Assembly: GCF_014698035.1 (NCBI RefSeq)
Contig: NZ_JACJSF010000004.1
Coordinates: 124,001-188,000, forward strand
Length of the DNA: 64,000 nucleotides
Source: Desmonostoc muscorum FACHB-395
GTDB taxonomy: Bacteria; Cyanobacteriota; Cyanobacteriia; Cyanobacteriales; Nostocaceae
Reading direction: 5' to 3'
Each line of letters starts with the position of its first letter. Within the stretch, counting starts at the first letter, position 1. Both the position numbers and the translations under genes were made by a program. This document shows positions 42,901-50,097 of this stretch, piece by piece. A model generated the notes under the pieces. It was not told the DNA's origin. It did not search any database and was given only the letters and a program-made list of their open reading frames with translations.

Positions 42901-44210
42901 ACAAGGTTTCTGATTATTTCAAGTCTCGCTGGCGATCTTCTTGGAACTACTCTCTATGGGCATTGTTAATCTTCCCATTGAGTCCATTGTTGGGGGCTGT
43001 GACTATTGGTTTTGTCTCATTAATAACTTGGCTGAAACAATCCCACAAAATTAATCGCCGCCCCCTCAACTGGGGATTTGCCCTTTTGAGTCTGTTGCTA
43101 ATCGTAAGTGCTGGATTTGCCGATGACAAAACAGCAGCTTTCCTTGGCTTATTTAATTTATTACCATTCTTTTTACTTTTTGTTGCCCATAGCGCTCTAA
43201 TTCAAACATTTGTCCAATTGCGCCAAATGTCTTGGGTTTTAGCGATCGGTTCCATGCCAGTGATAATTCTTGGTTTGGGACAGTTATTTTTAGGCTGGAG
43301 TTTGAAATTAGAGATTTTATGGGTTGTGTTGAATTGGACGATCACACCAGGAGGAAATCCGCCAGGTCGCATAGCCTCACTTTTCTTGCACGCTAACACC
43401 TTTGCCGCTTATCTAACAATAGTTTTCATCCTTAGCTTGGGGTTGTGGCTAGAACAATGGCGATTATATCGAGAATTGGGTAGTAGGAAGAATTCACTTC
43501 CCTTTATTTTCATAACCATTGCGGTGATTACAAATTTCATTACCTTGATTTTCACTAACTCACGCAATGGCTGGGCGATCGCTATTTTTGCCTGTTTAGC
43601 TTATGCACTCTACCAAGGCTGGCGCATTCTTGTGGGTGGTGTCGCTGCGATCGTCTCTAGCGTGCTTTTGGCAGCTTTTGCTCCCTCGCCAGTCGCTCAA
43701 ATTTTTCGCCGGGTAGTTCCTGCCTTCTTTTGGGCAAGGTTAAATGACGATATGTATCCAGATAGACCAGTCGCTTTAATGCGAAAAACTCAATGGGAGT
43801 TTGCCTGGTCTTTAGCCAGAGAACATCCTTGGACTGGTTGGGGATTACGCAGTTTTAGTGGACTCTACAAAGCGCAAACGCAGATTCCCTTGGGTCATCC
43901 CCATAACTTGTTTTTGATGTTATCTGCTGAAACTGGTTTTCCTAGTACTTTTTTATTTTGTGGCTTACTTGCTTGGATTTTGATTACAAGCGTGCAATTA
44001 TTACGAAAGTCTAAATATATAAATACAGAAGATAGATTGATATTTTTCAGTTATCTTCTGGCCTTTATTGGTTGGGTTTTATTGAATACAGTAGATGTAA
44101 CCCTCTTCGATTTTCGTTTGAATGTAATTTCATGGTTAATTTTGGCTGCCATTTCTGGAGTAGTACATCGTTATAAGCAACAATACAGACTTGAATCTCA
44201 TCCAAATTAG
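42882..44210 (+). CDS. O-antigen ligase family membrane protein
   Basis: A 442-residue polytopic membrane protein with about ten to twelve spans and the large loop expected of Wzy/WaaL proteins. The Wzy_C-type signature is FTNSRNGWAIAIFACLAYAL (about 225-244) and the periplasmic EHPWTGWGLRSF followed by GHPHNLFLMLSAETGFP (about 307-343), where the Arg and His are the conserved functional residues. It should join or polymerise surface polysaccharide chains. A TTG at 42897 is an alternative start that would reduce the 19-bp overlap with the previous gene. No glycan cluster is adjacent. Confidence 0.85.
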   Translation: MLGASLNKVSDYFKSRWRSSWNYSLWALLIFPLSPLLGAVTIGFVSLITWLKQSHKINRRPLNWGFALLSLLLIVSAGFADDKTAAFLGLFNLLPFFLLFVAHSALIQTFVQLRQMSWVLAIGSMPVIILGLGQLFLGWSLKLEILWVVLNWTITPGGNPPGRIASLFLHANTFAAYLTIVFILSLGLWLEQWRLYRELGSRKNSLPFIFITIAVITNFITLIFTNSRNGWAIAIFACLAYALYQGWRILVGGVAAIVSSVLLAAFAPSPVAQIFRRVVPAFFWARLNDDMYPDRPVALMRKTQWEFAWSLAREHPWTGWGLRSFSGLYKAQTQIPLGHPHNLFLMLSAETGFPSTFLFCGLLAWILITSVQLLRKSKYINTEDRLIFFSYLLAFIGWVLLNTVDVTLFDFRLNVISWLILAAISGVVHRYKQQYRLESHPN

Positions 44211-44383
44211 TTAGACGTGGATAATAGCTATTAGTTCTTTTTCAGTGTATGCACTGGGGACACTTCGAGTTTTTAGTTAATAAGATTACTATGTGAGTGT
44301 AACTAACACTTAATTAGTCACACTCGATGTTGCTGATTGTTGGGAAGGTGTAAGGACAACCCTTTGGGGTTTTCTTGCATGAC

Positions 44384-44408
44384 GGGCATCTCTTGTAGAT
44401 GCCCTTTT
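44384..44408 (+). terminator. Rho-independent terminator
   Basis: GGGCATCT, loop CTTGT, AGATGCCC, then TTTT. It is a strong 8-bp stem 174 bp after the O-antigen ligase stop. The intervening 44270-44383 could also be a short untranslated transcript ending here. Confidence 0.65.
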
Positions 44409-44448
44409 GTATATTTATTATTTTTCTTCAGTTAAGCACAAATAAAAA

Positions 44449-44592
44449 AATATTCAATTTGACGAAATATCTGAAAAGATTTTAGCTTTAATCAAGGAAT
44501 GTCAGACATGGTTACTGAAATTAAAGTGGAATAGAGATGCTGATTGGCTAGGAATTATTGATAGTGTTCAAACTAAGTTCAAACATCTATAA
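44449..44592 (+). pseudogene. Orphan C-terminal coding fragment
   Basis: A frame without start codon, open from a stop at about 44446 to TAA 44590-44592. The translation includes KILALIKECQTWLLKLKWNR and DADWLGIIDSVQTKF, which has protein-like amphipathic helices. It ends 18 bp before the MITE at 44611. No family is recognised. Probably the tail of a decayed gene. Confidence 0.35.
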
Positions 44593-44610
44593 ATTCCCAT
44601 ATTGTCTCTG

Positions 44611-44825
44611 TTGACATACTCCCCGGCGTGTTCGCCCTTGGCGTTCCCGTTCGCGCAGCGTCTCCGTCAGGAGAAGGGTAGGCACGGGGAAGAAGGAGTA
44701 ATGAGTAATAAGTAATAAGTAATGAGTAAATACCCATTTTTCATCCACTCATTACTCATTACTCCTTACTCATTACTTTAAAGCATTGCGTGAAGCACGG
44801 GGTTTCAGACCCATATTTTTGATGA
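44611..44825. mobile_element. MITE with IS200/IS605-type ends, copy C, with nested repeat
   Basis: Same layout as copies A and B: TTGACATACTCCCC ... TGAGTAATAAGTAATAAGTAAT ... GAAGCACGGGGTTTCAGACC. The loop of the left hairpin (CCCCGGCGTG ... GCACGGGG) contains about 50 bp of a different GC-rich repeat (TTCGCCCTTGGCGTTC and CGCGCAGCGTCTCCG), which also occurs in the element at 6030-6213. This is a repeat inserted into a repeat. Confidence 0.72.
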
Positions 44826-44876
44826 GGCAATACTGTTCTGAATAACTTAGGAATGATGTGAATTTTCACTATGGCT

Positions 44877-45023
44877 CTAAGCCTTGGCGACGTTTTTCTT
44901 GGATGACTTTACGATGTTATCTGTTCGCTCATATAAGGTAACTAGGTAAATCGGGAGATACATTCGCGTTAGCCAAGTCAAGACTCTATATAACTGTTTC
45001 AATTGTTCTGAGGTTGGCTCCAT
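44877..45023 (-). CDS. Small DUF6888-like protein, perhaps truncated
   Basis: A 48-residue ORF from ATG 45023, starting MEPTSEQLKQLYRVLTWLT and containing YLPIYLVTLYERTDNI. This resembles small cyanobacterial proteins of the DUF6888 type (pattern PIxLVxLDERTxxIxxLAG), which are usually 60-75 residues and continue with an LAGE stretch absent here. The Asp of LDERT is Tyr. The ribosome site is weak. It may be a remnant. The surrounding 45024-45258 holds no other feature. Confidence 0.4.
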   Translation of the reverse strand: MEPTSEQLKQLYRVLTWLTRMYLPIYLVTLYERTDNIVKSSKKNVAKA

Positions 45024-45258
45024 TTCACCACTAAACTTAGGCTAAACGCAAGTTTAAACTTTATTAAAACTACGATGTCTGGCGACAAGCCGCAAATATT
45101 GAAGATGCTCCCCGTAGCTTGCTTCGACCTAGAAGTACGCATCTAACCACCCAATATTCTGATTAGCATTAAAGACATACGATAACCCTTATGGTGTAAG
45201 CTCTCAGTAAAATGGATATGTCAGTAACGAAAAAAAAGACGCATCCATAACCTACCCT

Positions 45259-45780
45259 ATGCTCACAACAGCTAACTTTCTTCAGTACACCCAATGGTCA
45301 GGTATAGCTACCTTGGTATTCGCTGCCTTAACAGTTTTGGCTTTTATTCTCAAATGGGGCATCCGCTTTCGGCTGGTGGGTACGACTGGCTTTATGCTGG
45401 TGCTGACAGGTGGTTTATTTGCACTGTCGATAGTCCCCTTGAGTCGGGCTGTGATTCCAGGAGCGACGAAGTACACTCTAGTTTATGACAATGGCTCAAC
45501 ACAAGCGGTTATTACTACATCGCCCAAAATTACACCTACGCAATTAGAAGCAACTTTACGTCAAGCAGCTAGTAATCTATTTTCTTATGGTCGTTCAGGT
45601 ACACGGGAAGACGACAAGTTGACAGTTCGCGCCCGCGTCATTATCCACCCAGAAACAGGGGTTTCTGTACCAGTTTACTTGGGTGAGGCCAAGCGATCGC
45701 TAGTTTCTCATCAAAATTCACCAGTCACAGTGGAAATTTACACAGACAAATTCGCCCAATTGCCAAAATCTAACGCTTAA
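45259..45780 (+). CDS. ycf51: Ycf51 family protein
   Basis: A 173-residue membrane-anchored protein. Two membrane spans (about 16-34 and 40-62, VGTTGFMLVLTGGLFALSIV) are followed by a soluble domain with the conserved IPGATKYTLVYDNGSTQAVI (about 66-85), TPTQLEATLRQAASNLFSYG (about 91-110) and VYLGEAKRSLV. Ycf51 is conserved in cyanobacteria and red-algal plastids with no assigned role. ATG 45259 follows a weak purine tract. Confidence 0.88.
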   Translation: MLTTANFLQYTQWSGIATLVFAALTVLAFILKWGIRFRLVGTTGFMLVLTGGLFALSIVPLSRAVIPGATKYTLVYDNGSTQAVITTSPKITPTQLEATLRQAASNLFSYGRSGTREDDKLTVRARVIIHPETGVSVPVYLGEAKRSLVSHQNSPVTVEIYTDKFAQLPKSNA

Positions 45781-45923
45781 GGGAATGGGGAATGGGAAAG
45801 AGGCAGAGGGCAGGGGGGACAAGGGGACAAGGAGAATTGGGGATAAGGGGAAAGACTTGTTTCAAGTTCTCACCTCTTGTCCCCAAGTCCTCTTCCCAAT
45901 TCCCAATCCCCAATCCCCAATCC
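45781..45923. repeat. GGGGAATTGGG-type palindromic repeat
   Basis: Starts GGGAATGGGGAATGGGAAAG directly after the Ycf51 stop and ends with the inverse CCCAATTCCCAATCCCCAAT. The centre holds ACAAGGGGACAAGG and its inverse TTGTCCCC. A typical Nostoc intergenic repeat that folds into one long hairpin. Confidence 0.65.
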
Positions 45924-46471
45924 AATGCTTGTTATCAGAATGACATAATTTATTTTGTATTTACCGATACATTAATAGTTATTATTAGATTAAGATGTTC
46001 ACACTTTCGTGATTCTACTGTGGAAAAAGATCGATCAGCCTGCGGGTAATGGATACTGACAGTTGTGATTTGTCGGTTGTTATTGTAATTGCCACTATTG
46101 ACATTTTTACAATTTTTTGCAGCCAAATGCAACGCTGTGGGAGCGGACATCGATCTGTAAACCCTAACGCATCTATCCATAGCTGAAATGACCATCGACA
46201 GACGATTCAGTTCTCAATCACTTTTCTTGAGAATCTGAGAGTGGTAATGTTAGTTAATCATACGGTTATTCAAAACTTTGATAGTTCGGAATTTCAGGCT
46301 AATGGACACAACAGATTCAAGCAACGTCGTTAAATGGCTTAACCAGTTAGCGATTAGATCGGTTAAAACCTAGTTGAGTCAGATGTAAGTTTTTAGCCAT
46401 CTGGCAACAAGTATCTTTTGTTGCAAGTCTATTAGATTAAGAAATATCAAGTTTTTGGCAAACTAGATTAT
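45924..46471. other. Long leader region of the Fe-ADH gene
   Basis: A 548-bp non-coding stretch. It contains a 23-codon ORF (ATG 46302, starting MDTTDSSNVVKWL) and an 81-codon minus-strand frame, neither with a recognisable family or good ribosome site. The stretch TTTTTAGCCATCTGGCAACA recurs in form (TTGCCATCTGGCTCC) near 54117. A long 5' leader is possible, but no riboswitch class was recognised. Confidence 0.35.
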
Positions 46472-47662
46472 ATGTCTAATCAACTTTCTACTCAACCTTC
46501 TTTGTCTACTCAAACCTCTAGTTCATTATTTACGCTCACAGTTGCCCCGGCAAAAGTCATCCGTGGTTCTGGGGTGTTGCAAGCAGCCGCAGCAGAGATT
46601 GCCTGTTTGGGAAGTCGTCCCTTAATTGTGGCAGGTGAATCGACTCTCGCCATCAGCCGAAAGAATTTGCAACCAGTTTTAGAAACGCAACAGTTACATC
46701 CTGTCCAAGCTTCTTATGGTGCAGATTGCTGCGAAGCTAGCCTGAAATCTTTACAGAAGAAGGCAAAAGAACATAAAGCTGATGTGATTATTGGTGTTGG
46801 TGGCGGCAAAGCCTTAGATACAGCAAAATTACTCGCGCAGCAGTTACAGTTGCCAGTGGTGACAATTCCGACATCAGGGGCTACCTGTGCAGCTTGGAGT
46901 GCCTTGTCGAATGTTTATTCGGAAAATGGGGCGTTTCTCTACGATGTGGGACTGTCTCGTTGTCCTGATTTACTAATACTCGATTATGACTTGATTCAAA
47001 CTGCACCACAACGGACTTTAGTAGCTGGAATTGGTGATGCGATCGCTAAGTGGTATGAAGCCTCTGTTAGCAGTGGGCATTTACAAGACACTTTAATTAT
47101 TGCTGCGGTGCAACAAGCAAGAGTTTTGCGAGATATCCTCTTGCAAAAGTCAGCCGCCGCCTTGAAGGAACCAGGTAGTGAAGTTTGGCGAGAAGTCGTA
47201 GACGCAAGTGTTTTATTAGCTGGGGTAGTTGGAGGACTTGGAGGGGCGCAGTGTCGCACAGTTGCTGCCCATGCCGTGCATAATGGTTTAACTCATATTT
47301 CAGGACATGGCAGTATTCATGGCGAAAAAGTCGCTTTTGGAATTTTAGTGCAACTGCGTTTAGAAGAAATGCTACAAGGCAATCAACTAGCAGCATCAGC
47401 ACGACAACAGTTGTTAAAGTTCTACACAGAAATTGGGCTACCCCAAAAATTAAGTGATTTGGGATTGGGCAATATTACATTAGGTGAGTTACAAACAGCC
47501 GCCGAAATTGCTCTAGTTCCTAATTCTGACATCCATCGACTACCATTTAAAGTCGCGCCAGAACAGTTGATGGCAGCAATGGTTTCCACCACTGCACCTA
47601 TAGATAGTAAAGACATGAATCGAGTTTCGCCCAAGGGAATCAGTGACGAGGTTGAAGAATGA
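46472..47662 (+). CDS. Iron-containing alcohol dehydrogenase/glycerol-dehydrogenase-like protein
   Basis: A 396-residue enzyme. NAD-binding GVGGGKALDTAKLLA (about 109-123), SGATCAAWSALSNVYSE (about 140-156) and the metal-ligand histidines in AAHAVHNGLTHISGHGSIHG (about 268-287) fit the glycerol dehydrogenase branch of the Fe-ADH superfamily. It should oxidise a secondary alcohol with NAD. Its last four bases (ATGA) overlap the start of the aminotransferase gene, so the two are co-translated; a linked alcohol-to-ketone then amine route is possible but inferred. ATG 46472. Confidence 0.85.
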   Translation: MSNQLSTQPSLSTQTSSSLFTLTVAPAKVIRGSGVLQAAAAEIACLGSRPLIVAGESTLAISRKNLQPVLETQQLHPVQASYGADCCEASLKSLQKKAKEHKADVIIGVGGGKALDTAKLLAQQLQLPVVTIPTSGATCAAWSALSNVYSENGAFLYDVGLSRCPDLLILDYDLIQTAPQRTLVAGIGDAIAKWYEASVSSGHLQDTLIIAAVQQARVLRDILLQKSAAALKEPGSEVWREVVDASVLLAGVVGGLGGAQCRTVAAHAVHNGLTHISGHGSIHGEKVAFGILVQLRLEEMLQGNQLAASARQQLLKFYTEIGLPQKLSDLGLGNITLGELQTAAEIALVPNSDIHRLPFKVAPEQLMAAMVSTTAPIDSKDMNRVSPKGISDEVEE

Positions 47663-48870
47663 GTTTAAATTGGATTGTCCCAGCAGAACGCATACAAAAA
47701 CTACCACCTTATGTATTTGCCCGTTTAGATGAACTAAAAGCGAAAGCACGGGAACAAGGGTTAGATTTAATTGATTTGGGTATGGGAAACCCCGACGGTG
47801 CAACACCAGCACCAGTTGTAGAAGCGGCGATCGCAGCTTTAAAAGATCCCGCCAATCACGGTTATCCGCCCTTTGAAGGGACTGCTAGTTTTCGTCGTGC
47901 CATCACCAATTGGTATCATCGCCGTTATGGTGTGGTTTTAGATCCTGATAGCGAAGCTTTGCCACTGCTGGGTTCTAAAGAAGGATTAACCCATTTAGCG
48001 ATCGCCTACGTTAACCCTGGCGATTTAGTTTTGGTTCCTTCCCCAGCTTATCCCGCCCATTTTCGCGGCCCGGCGATCGCAGGCGGCAAAATCCACAGTT
48101 TGATTCTTAAACCAGAAAATGACTGGTTAATCGATTTAGCTGCGATTCCTGATGAGGTTGCCAGACAAGCTAAAATTCTCTATTTCAACTATCCCAGCAA
48201 TCCCACTGCTGCCACAGCCCCCCGCGAATTTTTTGAAGAAATCGTCGCCTTCGCCCGTAAATATGAAATTTTACTGGTGCATGATTTATGTTACGCCGAG
48301 TTAGCTTTTGATGGTTATCAACCCACTAGCTTGCTAGAAATTCCCGGCGCGAAAGATATTGGTGTAGAATTTCACACCTTATCTAAAACCTACAATATGG
48401 CTGGTTGGCGCGTTGGTTTTGTGGTGGGGAACCGCCATGTAATTCAAGGTTTGCGGACACTAAAAACTAACTTAGATTACGGTATTTTTTCCGCCTTGCA
48501 AAAAGCAGCCGAAACCGCCTTGCAATTGCCAGATGTCTATTTGCATGAGGTACAACAACGCTACCGTACCCGCCGTGATTTCCTCATTGACGGGTTAGGA
48601 GAGTTGGGTTGGGATATCCCCAGAACTAAGGCGACAATGTATCTTTGGGTGAAGTGCCCCGTTGGTATGGGTTCTACAGATTTTGCCTTGAACGTGTTGC
48701 AACAAACTGGCGTTGTTCTGACTCCAGGTAATGCTTTTGGGGTTGCGGGCGAAGGTTATGTAAGGATCAGTTTGATTGCCGACTGCGATCGCTTGGGTGA
48801 AGCTTTACATCGCTTCAAACAAGCCGGAATCCGCTATCAACCTGAAGTTGTAGTCTCTGCCTCACAATGA
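47659..48870 (+). CDS. Class I/II PLP aminotransferase (aspartate aminotransferase-like)
   Basis: A 403-residue enzyme. Substrate arm LIDLGMGNPDGATPAPVVEA (about 36-55), PLLGSKEGLTHLA (about 107-119), YFNYPSNPTAATAP (about 175-188), HDLCYAELAFDGY and the PLP lysine in TLSKTYNMAGWRVGF (about 244-258). These are the hallmarks of fold-type I aminotransferases such as AlaC, LL-diaminopimelate aminotransferase or MalY relatives. The amino donor and acceptor cannot be fixed. Co-translated with the Fe-ADH gene. Confidence 0.9.
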   Translation: MSLNWIVPAERIQKLPPYVFARLDELKAKAREQGLDLIDLGMGNPDGATPAPVVEAAIAALKDPANHGYPPFEGTASFRRAITNWYHRRYGVVLDPDSEALPLLGSKEGLTHLAIAYVNPGDLVLVPSPAYPAHFRGPAIAGGKIHSLILKPENDWLIDLAAIPDEVARQAKILYFNYPSNPTAATAPREFFEEIVAFARKYEILLVHDLCYAELAFDGYQPTSLLEIPGAKDIGVEFHTLSKTYNMAGWRVGFVVGNRHVIQGLRTLKTNLDYGIFSALQKAAETALQLPDVYLHEVQQRYRTRRDFLIDGLGELGWDIPRTKATMYLWVKCPVGMGSTDFALNVLQQTGVVLTPGNAFGVAGEGYVRISLIADCDRLGEALHRFKQAGIRYQPEVVVSASQ

Positions 48871-48929
48871 AAATAGCATAACCTTATCGAAATCTAATTC
48901 ATGCAACCCTACCCTGCTAGGATGCTCAT

Positions 48930-49088
48930 TTAATTGCTGCGGGCTTTTACTTCCTTTGCAATAATCGTCGCGTAATTTAATCTATGCGTCCCTGCTGCCA
49001 TTAGTGGCAAGTGTAAGTAAGCGGGATGGTTTCGACTTTCCAACATTTGGCGTACAGTTGGGTCAAACAAGTACGCAAAGTAAAAGCC
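48930..49088 (-). pseudogene. C-terminal fragment of an unidentified gene
   Basis: A 52-codon minus-strand frame bounded by stops, with no start. The translation (FAYLFDPTVRQMLESRNHPA, then LHLPLMAAGTHRLNYATIIA) is dense in protein-like signal and ends in KARSN. It is too good to be random but no family is named with confidence. The 5' part is absent. It lies back-to-back with the aquaporin remnant. Confidence 0.45.
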
Positions 49089-49115
49089 TCAAGTAATTAA
49101 AGTCATTACTGAGGC
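49086..49115. repeat. Palindrome at the junction of two gene fragments
   Basis: GCCTCAAGTAAT and the inverse ATTACTGAGGC enclose a 7-nt loop. It may be a relic terminator or the boundary of a rearrangement between the two fragments. Confidence 0.5.
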
Positions 49116-49146
49116 ATTTAAAAATAAATCCAAGGTAATTATACCC

Positions 49147-49310
49147 ATGAAGTTGATTTACTCTTTAGGGTATATTCGCGGCGCACACTTCAACCCAGCA
49201 GTGACATTAGCATTTTGGACAAGTGGTTTTTCCCAAAAGAGCGAGTAATACCGTATATTTTGGCGCAGTGAGTGCGATCGCAGCTTGGGCACCCCGCTAC
49301 GCTAAGGTGT
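49147..49310 (+). pseudogene. Broken aquaporin/glycerol-facilitator (MIP) gene
   Basis: The frame LIYSLGYIRGAHFNPAVTLA (from 49153) is the first NPA half-helix of MIP channels. TAA follows at 49246. In the next frame VIPYILAQ and then SAIAAW continue the family pattern (REVIPYILAQ...GAIAAS). So the sequence is a frameshifted internal piece of about 55 codons, without N-terminus or second NPA motif. Nonfunctional. 49311-49505 contains nothing recognisable. Confidence 0.7.
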
Positions 49311-49505
49311 ATCTACAGAGGATTTCTGGCTTAACTGAAAGATATTGATGTATATTTGCTGTGCCGAAAAAGCTTTGAGCCAACTAATGAAGTAAGTATA
49401 AATCAAGTCGGGAATTATCCGGATCGACAGATGACACTAGTGTAATTACTAAATACAGAGGGTTAAAAAAATTACAACACTAGTTGATTGAGTCTAAACA
49501 ATTTT

Positions 49506-50057
49506 ATGTTGTCTGATTTAGATTTAGTTAGAGAGTTCGTATGCAACTCTATCCAGAAAAAAGATATTTTATTGGCAAATCGTTCCTTAACAGCACAAAC
49601 AATTTATAATACTAACCGTCTGGCAACAAAGGCTGAAGGCATAATTGCCACTGCCCAACTAAATCCCACACAAACGGAATTCTTGATTTTGTCTAATTCA
49701 TCCCATTGGGAATTACTGAATCAGGCTTTGCCAGAATATAATTATCTCCTCAAAGGAAACATAGATAGTCGTGGTTTCTATCACTATCAATACTGCCAAA
49801 TTCCTAAAAATTATAGCTTGCAATGTACTAAATCTGTCCTTTTATGGCGAGCTTGGTGGAAATATCGCAAGAATACTTTACAACTAGGAATTCCATCGGG
49901 TCTTTTAATCCAGACAAGAGATTCATGGTATCCAATCCTAGATTTAACCATTAGTAAGGGACTGCTGTATGTAAAAACTTTAGGAAGTGAGATAGAAATT
50001 CATGCAGATGACCTAGTAATTTGGTTAAGCAAAATTGAAGCAAATTCTCAAAATTAG
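49506..50057 (+). CDS. Conserved-looking hypothetical protein
   Basis: A 183-residue soluble protein started at ATG 49506; an upstream in-frame TTG at 49488 is less likely. Visible features: helical N-terminus (DLDLVREFVCNSIQKKDILL), a mixed alpha/beta centre, and a Trp-rich segment SVLLWRAWWKYRKNT (about 116-130), ending in a beta-rich region. No catalytic motif or membrane span. Length and codon use argue for a real gene, but no family is recognised. It lies next to the large kinase gene, tail to tail. Confidence 0.6.
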   Translation: MLSDLDLVREFVCNSIQKKDILLANRSLTAQTIYNTNRLATKAEGIIATAQLNPTQTEFLILSNSSHWELLNQALPEYNYLLKGNIDSRGFYHYQYCQIPKNYSLQCTKSVLLWRAWWKYRKNTLQLGIPSGLLIQTRDSWYPILDLTISKGLLYVKTLGSEIEIHADDLVIWLSKIEANSQN

Positions 50058-50097
50058 TCATTAGTCAAAAACTTCACCTCTCCCTACCCCTTATAAG

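Noticed and set aside
45950-46195. 81-codon minus-strand ORF upstream of the Fe-ADH gene
   Set aside because: No ribosome site, no family and biased composition.
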